Origin: Alphaproteobacteria bacterium
Lineage (GTDB): Bacteria > Pseudomonadota > Alphaproteobacteria > Rhodospirillales > WMHbin7
Length of the DNA stretch: 64,000 nucleotides
Reading direction: 5' to 3'
NCBI GenBank assembly: GCA_015232335.1
Contig: JADFZV010000001.1
Location: 124,001-188,000 of the forward strand
Shown: piece after piece, positions 25,676 to 33,556 of the stretch
Numbering within the stretch: position 1 is the stretch's first letter
Layout of the letters: each line of letters opens with the position of its first letter
Notes under the pieces: generated by a model
The model's input: the letters and a program-made list of their open reading frames with translations, nothing else
What the model was told of the DNA's origin: nothing
The model's database searches: none
Position numbers and translations under genes: made by a program

Positions 25676-27285
25676 GCAATCCCTGCCGTTGACGGCGAAA
25701 CAGAACGCCCGTTGCGAAGTTCCAAAGCCCAGAGGATGCAAGGCTCCGTGGCGGGCTTTCCTGGAAAGCGAATATCCGCTTTGACAAAAACACCCACGAT
25801 CCAATCCAACACATGAAAGTGCGGGGCATAGCAGGCGGAGCCACTCATCAGAAGCCCCTCGCTCTTCAATGTCAGAGGACCAATCTCTCTCATTTGGCTA
25901 TCGCTGTTGCAGGGGGATAAGAAATGCAGGAATAGGTTCAGCTTGGTATTTCCGATAAGCTGATCTCTTCCCTCAAGCCCCTTCTCCGTCAGCCGCAAAC
26001 GTCGCTCGACCGTAATTCCCAGATGGCGATAACCGTCATGCCTGCCCACGATCCAGTCGCCGTCCCGGAAAAGCTCGACCTTCATTGGGCGGCGTCCCAG
26101 CCGAAACACACCAAAAACCTCTGCCGAGTTCTCATTATTCACCATGATGGTGGAATGAGCCGCCGTGCCCCTGAAATGATTGCGCCACTTCTTGTCCTGA
26201 TAGGCGTAGGTTCCCGAATTGACGATCACCCGCTCTTTGCCTACCGACATTTCGAAAGAGAGCGTATCGGCATGGGCATGCGCCGTCAGATGATCGGGGC
26301 AGCAAAGGCCCGCATCGAAAATGACCACCATGTCTGCGGCCTCAAGCCGAGCATAGCCGGCATCGGGCAGAAGGGACAGGGGATCGATCTTGCCGAAGCG
26401 GGCATCGAGTGCATTCAATAGGGACGGATCGCCCACGTCTCCGTCATTGAACAGAGCCAAACCGCCATCGGGATGGCGCATGGTCGCCAGAGCGGGAAGC
26501 ATGCGCCGGATGGATTCTGAAAGCCAAGCGGGAGGCGTAATCAGCACATCCGACAGGTCTATCAGATCAATCAGAACCTGAAGGTGATAAGAGGGTGAGC
26601 GCTCATAATGAAATCCGTCGGGAAGAATTTGCTCCTCAAGTTGCACTCTCAGTTTATCCAGCCAGGTGTCAAGGCCGGCGGTCATGGAGGGCAGGCAAAC
26701 CGAGGCCGCAATCAGGGCTTTCAGATTCTTGACGAGATGATTTCCGCCAACATCGAATTCAATCAATTTGGGCAGTTGGCGCGCGTGCTGGTTCAGGCTT
26801 GAAAGAAAGAGTGTTCTGAAATGCGTATCGGCCCCCTCCAGCAGGAATGGTGCAAAACGCAGCCAGGAAAAGAGCCTCATGGATAAGGGATAGGGGTGCC
26901 AGGCCTCAGCCCTGGGGCTGGTGTTCTGATAGATCCAGTCAGCCACCAAATTGCGCGCGACATCGGGGCGACCCACCGCCTTCAGATCACCCAGCCACTC
27001 GAAATAATGCAGCGTGAAGCGCCAAAGGGCTGACTGATGACACGGATACCAGTCAATGGGCACAGCCAAACGATGGGTGCGGTTGAGAAGACAAATTTCG
27101 CCATTCGCTATCCGCAAGCCGTTTTCAGAATCTCCCGGCCAGGAATCTAGCGGAAAGTTGACGGGCAGTTCATCAGCGCCTAGCGCCAGCTTGAGAAAGG
27201 GGCGTTGAATGCGCCGAAGCAAGCGCCAGCCAATCTGACTGGGCCGTAAATACATCGCCCAGCGCAAGGTGGAGCCCAGACTCAC
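25672..27285 (-). CDS. Heparinase II/III family protein (copy 1)
   Basis: 537 aa from GTG 27285, which overlaps the AsnB stop as GTGA; a longer frame begins inside asnB. The N-terminal alpha/alpha toroid has GGNHLVKNLKAL (about 180) and ERSPSYHLQVL (about 228); the C-terminal beta domain has HAHADTLSFEMSVG (about 336), the family's signature, and NSGTYAY. Such proteins are polysaccharide lyases or related enzymes acting on uronic acid-containing polymers. No obvious signal peptide is visible, which is unusual for a secreted lyase and common for heparinase-like proteins in export loci. Coupled to asnB, as in the second copy at 41449. Confidence 0.87.
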   Translation of the reverse strand: MSLGSTLRWAMYLRPSQIGWRLLRRIQRPFLKLALGADELPVNFPLDSWPGDSENGLRIANGEICLLNRTHRLAVPIDWYPCHQSALWRFTLHYFEWLGDLKAVGRPDVARNLVADWIYQNTSPRAEAWHPYPLSMRLFSWLRFAPFLLEGADTHFRTLFLSSLNQHARQLPKLIEFDVGGNHLVKNLKALIAASVCLPSMTAGLDTWLDKLRVQLEEQILPDGFHYERSPSYHLQVLIDLIDLSDVLITPPAWLSESIRRMLPALATMRHPDGGLALFNDGDVGDPSLLNALDARFGKIDPLSLLPDAGYARLEAADMVVIFDAGLCCPDHLTAHAHADTLSFEMSVGKERVIVNSGTYAYQDKKWRNHFRGTAAHSTIMVNNENSAEVFGVFRLGRRPMKVELFRDGDWIVGRHDGYRHLGITVERRLRLTEKGLEGRDQLIGNTKLNLFLHFLSPCNSDSQMREIGPLTLKSEGLLMSGSACYAPHFHVLDWIVGVFVKADIRFPGKPATEPCILWALELRNGRSVSPSTAGIA

Positions 27286-29129
27286 CGGTCGAAGGTTTCC
27301 TGCCATGCCGCAAGAACAAGCAAGGCCCATATCTTAAGGCTGTTGTCGCGATAGCGGTCGTGCAACAACAGGCGTACCGGCTCCCAACGAATGCCGAGAC
27401 GAGCCATATGATCCGGCGTGATATAGGTGCGCACAAGCCCCCTCAATTCATTCTTCAGCCAAAGGCCCATGGGGGGATTAAAGCCCAGCTTGGGCCGGCG
27501 AATGACATCCTGGGGCAACAGATCCTCTGCGCAGGCTTTCAGCAATGTCTTCTTGCCGTTGGCAAAGCGAATGGCGGCAGGAATTTTGTCCACTTCGTCC
27601 ACCAGACGCTGGTCAAGCAAGGGCAGGCGCAGTTCAAGCGCATGCGCCATGCTCATCGCATCGCCATAGGCCAAAAGATTTCCAGGCAGAAAGGAAATAA
27701 GATCGGTTTGCTGAACGGCATCCAATGTGTGCCCGACACCGGCATTTCGATAAATCTCAGCAATGGGTCTTAAGGGCTCGTGATCAAGACCCAGCAAATC
27801 CATGCGCTCCTGGGGAGAAAAATATTCAACCCAACTGGCATAACGCTCAGCAGGGTCACTAGGTGCTGATAAAAACTCGCGAGCGCGGCGTAGCGTGTGC
27901 CAGCCGGATTGGCTTTCCGGAATCAAACCAGCCAGCCCTTTGCGCAATTTCTCAGGCATGAAGCCCAAGGTACGTTCGGCCAACAGCGCTCCTTGATGGC
28001 GGGGATAGCCCGCAAAGACCTCGTCGCCCCCATCGCCAACCAAAGCAACGCTAACTTCCGATCGGGCGCGGCGCGATAATTCATAAACCAGCATGGCCGT
28101 TGGATTGCCAAAGGGCTCGCCAAAGGCCCGAATCAGTGCCGGCAAGGAATCGGCCACGCGGGGAACGGCGGGCAATTCCTGATGACGTGTGCCCACAAAG
28201 CGAGCCGTGGCCGCCGCCGCCTCGCGCTCATCATAAAGATCGGAGTCAAAGGTCATGGTAAAGCTGCGCGGCGATGGCGCCTGATTTGCCTTGGTCGTCT
28301 CGGCCATCAAGGCTGCAATGACGCCGCTATCAATGCCACCTGAAAGAAAGCAGCCAACTTCCACGTCTGAAATCATGGCGCTTTGCACGGCGCGGCGCAA
28401 ATACGGCATCAGATGCTCTCTGGCTTCGTCAACCGAGCGCACGGCGGATAGAGCGCCAAAGCAGGGCCGCCACCAGGATCCTACCGCCGGCGAGCTGCCT
28501 AGGCGCCAAGTGAGCCACTGACCGGGCTCCAACTTCTTGATGCCGGAATAGATGGTGCGCGGGGCCGGAACATACAGGCAGGCGAGATAGGCGCTTAAGG
28601 CCTCGCGGTCGATGGCGGTGCCAACGCCTGGGACATGCACAAGTGCCAACAGTTCCGAGGCGAAGGCCAGACCGCCCCCAGGCAGCGGCGCATAGAGCAA
28701 CGGCTTGATGCCCAGCGCATCGCGAGCCAGCAGCAGTTCCTGACTCTGCTTGTCCCACAGGGCCAGGGCGAACATACCGACAAGCTTTGAAAGCGCCTCC
28801 TTGCCTTGGCGCATTAAAAGGAGCAGCAGAACTTCGGTGTCGCTGGTCGAGTGAAAGCACTCGCCTGATCGCTCAAGTTCTGTCCTCAGCTCGCGATGGT
28901 TATAAATCTCGCCATTAAACGCGATAACATAGCGGCCGCAGGGCGAGACCATGGGCTGGTGGCCGGTAGGAGATAAATCAATGATGGCCAGGCGCGTATG
29001 GGCCAGCCCGAATCCAGTACCTGAATCAATCCAGGTGCCGTGGCCATCGGGGCCGCGATGCGCCAAGCGTTCCACCATCTCGTCCAAAAGAGTGGGTGTT
29101 GCGCTGGAAAGTCCGGCCAAGCCGCACAT
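27282..29129 (-). CDS. asnB: AsnB-like glutamine amidotransferase (asparagine synthase family, copy 1)
   Basis: 615 aa. MCGLAGLS exposes the catalytic Cys2 of class II glutaminases; HRGPDG, RLAIIDLS, FNGEIYN and SDTEV complete that domain. The ATP-pyrophosphatase synthase domain has FLSGGIDSG at about 262-269. In polysaccharide loci these enzymes amidate uronic or other acidic sugars rather than making asparagine. The gene lies 27 nt after the DPM1-like GT2 and is coupled to a heparinase-like gene; the same set recurs at 39588-45353. Substrate inferred from context only. Confidence 0.9.
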   Translation of the reverse strand: MCGLAGLSSATPTLLDEMVERLAHRGPDGHGTWIDSGTGFGLAHTRLAIIDLSPTGHQPMVSPCGRYVIAFNGEIYNHRELRTELERSGECFHSTSDTEVLLLLLMRQGKEALSKLVGMFALALWDKQSQELLLARDALGIKPLLYAPLPGGGLAFASELLALVHVPGVGTAIDREALSAYLACLYVPAPRTIYSGIKKLEPGQWLTWRLGSSPAVGSWWRPCFGALSAVRSVDEAREHLMPYLRRAVQSAMISDVEVGCFLSGGIDSGVIAALMAETTKANQAPSPRSFTMTFDSDLYDEREAAAATARFVGTRHQELPAVPRVADSLPALIRAFGEPFGNPTAMLVYELSRRARSEVSVALVGDGGDEVFAGYPRHQGALLAERTLGFMPEKLRKGLAGLIPESQSGWHTLRRAREFLSAPSDPAERYASWVEYFSPQERMDLLGLDHEPLRPIAEIYRNAGVGHTLDAVQQTDLISFLPGNLLAYGDAMSMAHALELRLPLLDQRLVDEVDKIPAAIRFANGKKTLLKACAEDLLPQDVIRRPKLGFNPPMGLWLKNELRGLVRTYITPDHMARLGIRWEPVRLLLHDRYRDNSLKIWALLVLAAWQETFDR

Positions 29130-29156
29130 GTCAGGGAGTCAGAATGTTCGAGGGTT

Positions 29157-29870
29157 TCAGCGAAACAGGTTGTATTTCAAGATGCACCATATGGCGCGAA
29201 AGCCGTCCTTCAGGCCGATCTTCTTGCCTTCCTCGTAGGTGCGGCCAGAATAGCTGATGCCGACCTCGTAAATACGCGGTTGTGGCTTCAGATGCGCGAT
29301 TTTTGCGGTGACCTCGGGCTCGAAGCCAAAGCGATTTTCCTCGATGGCGATGCCCTGAATGATCTCGCGCCGGAAAAGCTTGTAGCAGGTTTCCATGTCG
29401 GTGAGATTGAGATTGGTCAGCACATTCGAAGCCAGGGTAAGCACCATGTTGGCGACATAATGGCCGAAGTAAAGGACGCGCATCTCTTCGGACGAACGGA
29501 AACGCGAGCCGAAAACAACGTCGGCGCGGCCATCCAGAATGGGGCGCAGTAGCTTGGGATATTCTGCCGGATTGTATTCCAGATCGGCGTCTTGAATCAG
29601 CACGACATCGCCGGTTGCGGCGGCGAATCCTGTTCTTAGAGCGGCTCCCTTGCCCTGGTTGTAGCTCTGCTCAATCAAGCGGATATCGGAATACTTGGCG
29701 GCAAGATCCTTGATGATAGCAACCGAGCGATCTTTTGATCCGTCATCGACAATCAGGATCTCCCGCTCAAGGCCGCTGATGTCAGCCGCCCTGACCCGAT
29801 CGACGATGGTCACCAAGGTGGCCTGCTCATTGTAACAGGGAATGACGATGGAAATTTTTGTTACGGTCAT
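29157..29870 (-). CDS. DPM1-like family 2 glycosyltransferase (copy 1)
   Basis: 237 aa. ISIVIPCYNEQATL, IVDDGSKDRS and IQDADLEYNPAEYP (DXD, about 93) are hallmarks of dolichyl/polyprenyl-phosphate sugar synthases, and SGRTYEEGKKIGLKDG near the end is the usual C-terminal motif. No membrane anchor. It would load a sugar onto polyprenyl phosphate, giving the donor that GT-C enzymes such as those at 33553 and 36674 use on the periplasmic side. ATGA overlap with the Gfo/Idh/MocA gene upstream. Confidence 0.9.
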   Translation of the reverse strand: MTVTKISIVIPCYNEQATLVTIVDRVRAADISGLEREILIVDDGSKDRSVAIIKDLAAKYSDIRLIEQSYNQGKGAALRTGFAAATGDVVLIQDADLEYNPAEYPKLLRPILDGRADVVFGSRFRSSEEMRVLYFGHYVANMVLTLASNVLTNLNLTDMETCYKLFRREIIQGIAIEENRFGFEPEVTAKIAHLKPQPRIYEVGISYSGRTYEEGKKIGLKDGFRAIWCILKYNLFR

Positions 29871-30805
29871 GATGTCACCAGTTTTTGGGCTTCCTCAAGC
29901 ACTGCCACCACGGCGATGGCCTGATCGAGATTGCTTGTGTCGTCTTTCTCAAAGATGATGGCGTCGGCAAAGTCATGTACAACCTGCTCAAGCGGGCTGG
30001 TGGTCGCGATGTCGATCGGCTCACCTATTCCCTCGGGCCGGGTAAAGGGCTCAATGGGCGGATACAAGGTCAGCTTCGATGGCGCCAAATCATCGTAGAT
30101 CAAGGTTGCCAAATCGAAATAGGCGGTAAAGCGTCGCCGCTTCTCGGCCAGTATGTTCGACAGATCGATCCGCGCTGAAACACCCTCGGGAAAGGCAAGG
30201 TCCAGCTCCACGGACTGGGCGATGCCATCCTCGATCTTCAGGTCTTGCGTCCGCCGCGCCTTGACACCCTCCGGCATGCGCAAGGCAAGGTCGAGGCACA
30301 TCGCCACGTCATGGCTGCCCCAATCCCATAAGACATCGGCGTCCTTGCGAAAGGGACCGTAATTGCCAGCTTCGCCCCACATGGTCTTAAGGCGGCCCAG
30401 ATGTCCGCCCAACTCGCTTAAGGCCCTGAAGGCAGGACTGAACAAATGCGTGTGATCGACCATGACGAAGCTGCTCCTGGCCGCTGCCAGACTTTTCAGC
30501 TCAATCGCCTCGGCCAGGGAAAGGGTCAGCGGCTTTTCGATCAATACCGGCAGGCCGACTGCAATCGCCGCCTTTGCCATCTCAGCATGCAGGGCTGGCG
30601 GGGTCGCCACGATCAGGCCCTGTATGCCTGGCGCCTGAGCCACGCTTAACCAGTCGGCAAGGACACGACAACCTTCGGGTACCAGTTTTGCTGTTTCCGG
30701 ATTCTGGCTGGCCAACAGATCCAGGCGCACGCCCTTCATGGCCGCGATGGTGCGGATATAGGCGCGGCCCCAGCGGCCGGCACCGATAAGCCCCAGCTTG
30801 ATCAC
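29867..30805 (-). CDS. Gfo/Idh/MocA family oxidoreductase
   Basis: 312 aa. The NAD(P)-binding start IKLGLIGAGRWGRAYIRT has the GXGXXG motif; VATPPALHAEM and VLIEKPLTLSLAEA contain the conserved EKP lysine; HTHLFSPAF and WDWGSHDVAM supply the catalytic-domain histidine region. The family oxidises or reduces sugars, often as a step to a 3-keto or 3-amino sugar. Start is GTG in a GTGA overlap with the SDR gene. With the adjoining SDR, C-methyltransferase and cupin it likely makes a modified NDP-sugar. Confidence 0.88.
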   Translation of the reverse strand: MIKLGLIGAGRWGRAYIRTIAAMKGVRLDLLASQNPETAKLVPEGCRVLADWLSVAQAPGIQGLIVATPPALHAEMAKAAIAVGLPVLIEKPLTLSLAEAIELKSLAAARSSFVMVDHTHLFSPAFRALSELGGHLGRLKTMWGEAGNYGPFRKDADVLWDWGSHDVAMCLDLALRMPEGVKARRTQDLKIEDGIAQSVELDLAFPEGVSARIDLSNILAEKRRRFTAYFDLATLIYDDLAPSKLTLYPPIEPFTRPEGIGEPIDIATTSPLEQVVHDFADAIIFEKDDTSNLDQAIAVVAVLEEAQKLVTS

Positions 30806-31860
30806 GGCTCGCCGGTGTAAGCGCGGTTCGACCAGGTAAAGAAGCGCCGAAGCCCTTCGTTCAGATCGACTGCGGGTTCGTAACCCAGTTGCAGGCGCGC
30901 CTTGCGAATATCGGGGCAGCGACGGTTGGGCTCGTCAGCGGGATAGCTGTCGGGATATTCGATCACATTGCAGGCAACAGGCTTATCAAGAACCGTCTCG
31001 ATATGCTTGACCAGCTCCAGCATGGAAATTTCGGGCTTGGGATTGCCTATATTGTAGGATTCTCCGGGAACGCCCTTCAGGATGGTCAGCAGAAAGCCCA
31101 CCATGGCGTCGGTGATATAGCAGAATGTGCGCGTCTGATTGCCGGTGCCATAGACGCTGACCGGACGCTCGCCTTTGATGTGGTTGGCGAAGTTGGGCAG
31201 CACACGGTAATCGGTTTCCTGCATGCCCGGCCCAAAAACATTGAAAGGCCGGATGCAGTTGGTGTGGGTGCCGTGCTTTTCATGGAAGATGTAGCAAAGC
31301 GTTTCGCCGACGCGTTTGCTTTCGTCATAGCAGGAACGCGGCCCCTGACAGGAAACATAGCCGCGATAGCTTTCCTGCGTCGGCACACTCTTGGCGTCGG
31401 GATCGCCATAGATTTCCGAAGACGAGAAAAAGGTGAAACGCGCGTTATGTTTCTCGGCCAACTCAAGCATGTTGCGGGTGCCGTTGATGGCGACGTCCAG
31501 CGTCTCCAGCGGATAGGCGCGGTAATAGAAGGGGCTGGCGATGCCTGCCGCCTGAATCACATAATGCAGCGGACCTTTCCATTTATAGGGCTTGATCACA
31601 TCATGCTGCACGAAGGTGGTGTGGGGATAATCGGCGACTTTGGCGCCTTCCTTGCCCGCCGTGATCAGATTGTCGAGCGCTACCAGCGTCACCGGCTTTG
31701 GCAGATACTTGTTGATCTCGGCGAAGACTTCCATGAAGTAGCGCCCGAGAAAGCCGCGCCCACCGGTCAGCAGCACCGTTTTGCCGGCGAAATCCTGGGC
31801 CGGTCCGCGCAGGCGCTCGGCGATTTCCAAAATGTCCGACTTCAAAAGAAATTCCTGCAT
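30802..31860 (-). CDS. NAD-dependent sugar epimerase/decarboxylase-type SDR (UXS-like)
   Basis: 352 aa. KTVLLTGGRGFLGRYFME (about 26-43) binds NAD; FFSSSEIYG, YDESKR (catalytic Tyr and Lys, about 180) and TRTFCYITDAM follow the UDP-glucuronate decarboxylase/dTDP-glucose dehydratase group. GNQTRTFCYI and RPFNVFGPGM resemble UXS closely. Roughly 25 extra residues precede the Rossmann fold. It would produce a 4-keto, decarboxylated or epimerised NDP-sugar for the C-methyltransferase next door. The start overlaps the methyltransferase stop as TAATG. Confidence 0.88.
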   Translation of the reverse strand: MQEFLLKSDILEIAERLRGPAQDFAGKTVLLTGGRGFLGRYFMEVFAEINKYLPKPVTLVALDNLITAGKEGAKVADYPHTTFVQHDVIKPYKWKGPLHYVIQAAGIASPFYYRAYPLETLDVAINGTRNMLELAEKHNARFTFFSSSEIYGDPDAKSVPTQESYRGYVSCQGPRSCYDESKRVGETLCYIFHEKHGTHTNCIRPFNVFGPGMQETDYRVLPNFANHIKGERPVSVYGTGNQTRTFCYITDAMVGFLLTILKGVPGESYNIGNPKPEISMLELVKHIETVLDKPVACNVIEYPDSYPADEPNRRCPDIRKARLQLGYEPAVDLNEGLRRFFTWSNRAYTGEP

Positions 31861-33113
31861 TACACAACCTCGACTTCGGGAAGGGGGATCACAAACCGGC
31901 CGCCCGCAGCGCGGAAGGCCTGGTTCTTGGCGATGATGGGAGTAGCGAAATTCCAGGCCAGCACGACCAGGATATCCGGCTTCTTCTCCTGAATGGCGCT
32001 GCCCGGCAGAACGGGAATATGCATGCCGGGCGAGTAGAGACCCTGTTTCAGGGGGCTGTCGTCGATAATGAAATCGACCAGATCGGGGCCGATGCCGAAA
32101 TGATACATCAGGGTGGTGGCCTTGGCGGGCGCTCCGAATCCGGCGATGCGCTTGCCCTCGGCCTTGAACTGACGCAACAGGGCATTCAGCCTTTGCTTCT
32201 TGGCGTCAATGTCGGATGCGAAGCGGCGGAAGGTTTCGGCCTTGTCCAGACCCATCGATTTTTCCTCGACCACAGCATGTGCGACCGAATCGCCAACGGG
32301 CCAGGGTCCGCCCGCCAGCTGGGCAATGCCGCGCAGCGAGCCGCCATGTGAATCGACGGGCAGCGCCTCGATCAGCTCAAGCCCGTGGCGCTTCAGAAAT
32401 CCGATCAAGGGAATGACGGAATGATAGTCCAGATGTTCGTGATAGATGGTATCGAACAGGGTCTTCTGAACGACGTCTTTGAGGTAAGAGACTTCGAAGG
32501 CGAAGACGCCCGTGTCTGACAGAAGAGCCCGAATGCCATCGGCAACACGGCCCAGATCGTCGATATGCGCGAAGACATTGTTGGCCGTGATGATGGCGGC
32601 GGGCCCGTGCTGGGCGCGAATGTCGGCTGCTTTCTCCGGCGTAAAGAATCCGGCGATGGTTTCGATGCCGCTTTGCGTCGCCCTTCTGGCGATCTCGATT
32701 GCAGGATCGATGCCCAGCACCTTGAAGCCCAGCTCCTTGAAGGCCTTCAGCAAAGTGCCGTCGTTCGAGCCAATATCGAAGGCAAGGGCGTCCGGCTGCG
32801 GCTTGAAACGCTCTGCTAGGTCGGCGGCATAGGCCTCGAAATGCTTGACGAAAAGCGGCGAGGTGCCAGAGACATACACATAATTCTCGAACAGATGCCT
32901 GGGATCGACGACATCCAGCAACTGGACGTGCTTGCAATCCTCGCAAAAAAAGACATCCAAGGGAAAGCGGGGCTGATCATGCCCCAACTCGGATGCCGGG
33001 ACGAAAGCGTTGGCGGGCGGCGTCGGCTCCAGCTTCAGCACAAGGCTCAACTGTTCAGCCCCGCACAGGCGGCAGCCGGTCCTGCGATGGCACAGGGGCA
33101 AAGCAGCCGTCAC
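31860..33113 (-). CDS. Sugar C-methyltransferase, zinc-site type (TylC3/NovU-like)
   Basis: 417 aa from GTG 33113 (GTGA overlap with the cupin gene). N-terminal CRLCG and FFCEDCKHVQLLD form the zinc-binding domain of C-methyltransferases. The SAM domain has FDIGSNDGTLL (about 108), TANNVFAHIDDL and EVSYLKDVV, and the C-terminal domain has GFGAPAKATTL and DDSPLKQG. Members transfer a methyl to a carbon of 4-keto-NDP-sugars, giving branched sugars. The neighbouring cupin and SDR would supply that keto sugar. Confidence 0.92.
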   Translation of the reverse strand: MTAALPLCHRRTGCRLCGAEQLSLVLKLEPTPPANAFVPASELGHDQPRFPLDVFFCEDCKHVQLLDVVDPRHLFENYVYVSGTSPLFVKHFEAYAADLAERFKPQPDALAFDIGSNDGTLLKAFKELGFKVLGIDPAIEIARRATQSGIETIAGFFTPEKAADIRAQHGPAAIITANNVFAHIDDLGRVADGIRALLSDTGVFAFEVSYLKDVVQKTLFDTIYHEHLDYHSVIPLIGFLKRHGLELIEALPVDSHGGSLRGIAQLAGGPWPVGDSVAHAVVEEKSMGLDKAETFRRFASDIDAKKQRLNALLRQFKAEGKRIAGFGAPAKATTLMYHFGIGPDLVDFIIDDSPLKQGLYSPGMHIPVLPGSAIQEKKPDILVVLAWNFATPIIAKNQAFRAAGGRFVIPLPEVEVV

Positions 33114-33556
33114 GGGTTGATGGGCGGAATGCGGCGAATGTCGGCCTCGTAGACTTCCTGGGCGCGGGAGTTGCGCCCCCAGGTCAGGAAAGAGGTGTCC
33201 TTGACGAAAACCATAGCGTGATCAACTTCGGGCGGCGTGAAGAACATCTGCCCCTTGGTAATGGTGATCTTCTCAGGCGCTTCAGTCGAGCCGTGCGGGC
33301 GGTGGTAGTAATCGATCTCGCCATCCAGGACATAGCAGTAATGCCAGTCGGTGGTGTGAACGTGGTTGGCCCGTACCGTGCCCTTCTTCGAAGTGATCAG
33401 CACACAGCTTTCCATCGGCACATCGACCAGGGGCTGGATCGAGCCCCGATCATCTGCAAAGGGCTTTTCCAGGGGGACGATGACATCCTTGGGCCAGGAA
33501 GCACGTTCTTCGGCGGAAAGGGGGCGGGTTTTCACGGGTATCATTGTGGCTCTCAT
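33110..33556 (-). CDS. RmlC-like cupin protein
   Basis: 148 aa. One cupin fold: DDRGSIQPLVDVPMES, RANHVHTTDWHYCYVLDGE (metal-site histidines) and FFTPPEVDHAMVF. Related small proteins act as sugar epimerases or isomerases in NDP-deoxysugar pathways. ATGA overlap with the GT-C gene and GTGA overlap with the C-methyltransferase place it in the branched-sugar set. It differs from the 23107 cupin in both motifs and length. Confidence 0.8.
   Translation of the reverse strand: MRATMIPVKTRPLSAEERASWPKDVIVPLEKPFADDRGSIQPLVDVPMESCVLITSKKGTVRANHVHTTDWHYCYVLDGEIDYYHRPHGSTEAPEKITITKGQMFFTPPEVDHAMVFVKDTSFLTWGRNSRAQEVYEADIRRIPPINP

Noticed and set aside
27282..29129. True asparagine synthetase for amino acid metabolism
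   Set aside because: Coupled to glycan genes and present twice in the locus; amidation of sugars is more plausible.
30889..31992. Open frame of 367 codons on the plus strand
   Set aside because: Lies exactly antisense to the UXS-like SDR and the C-methyltransferase, has no recognisable motifs, and its length is explained by GC-rich codon usage of the opposite strand.
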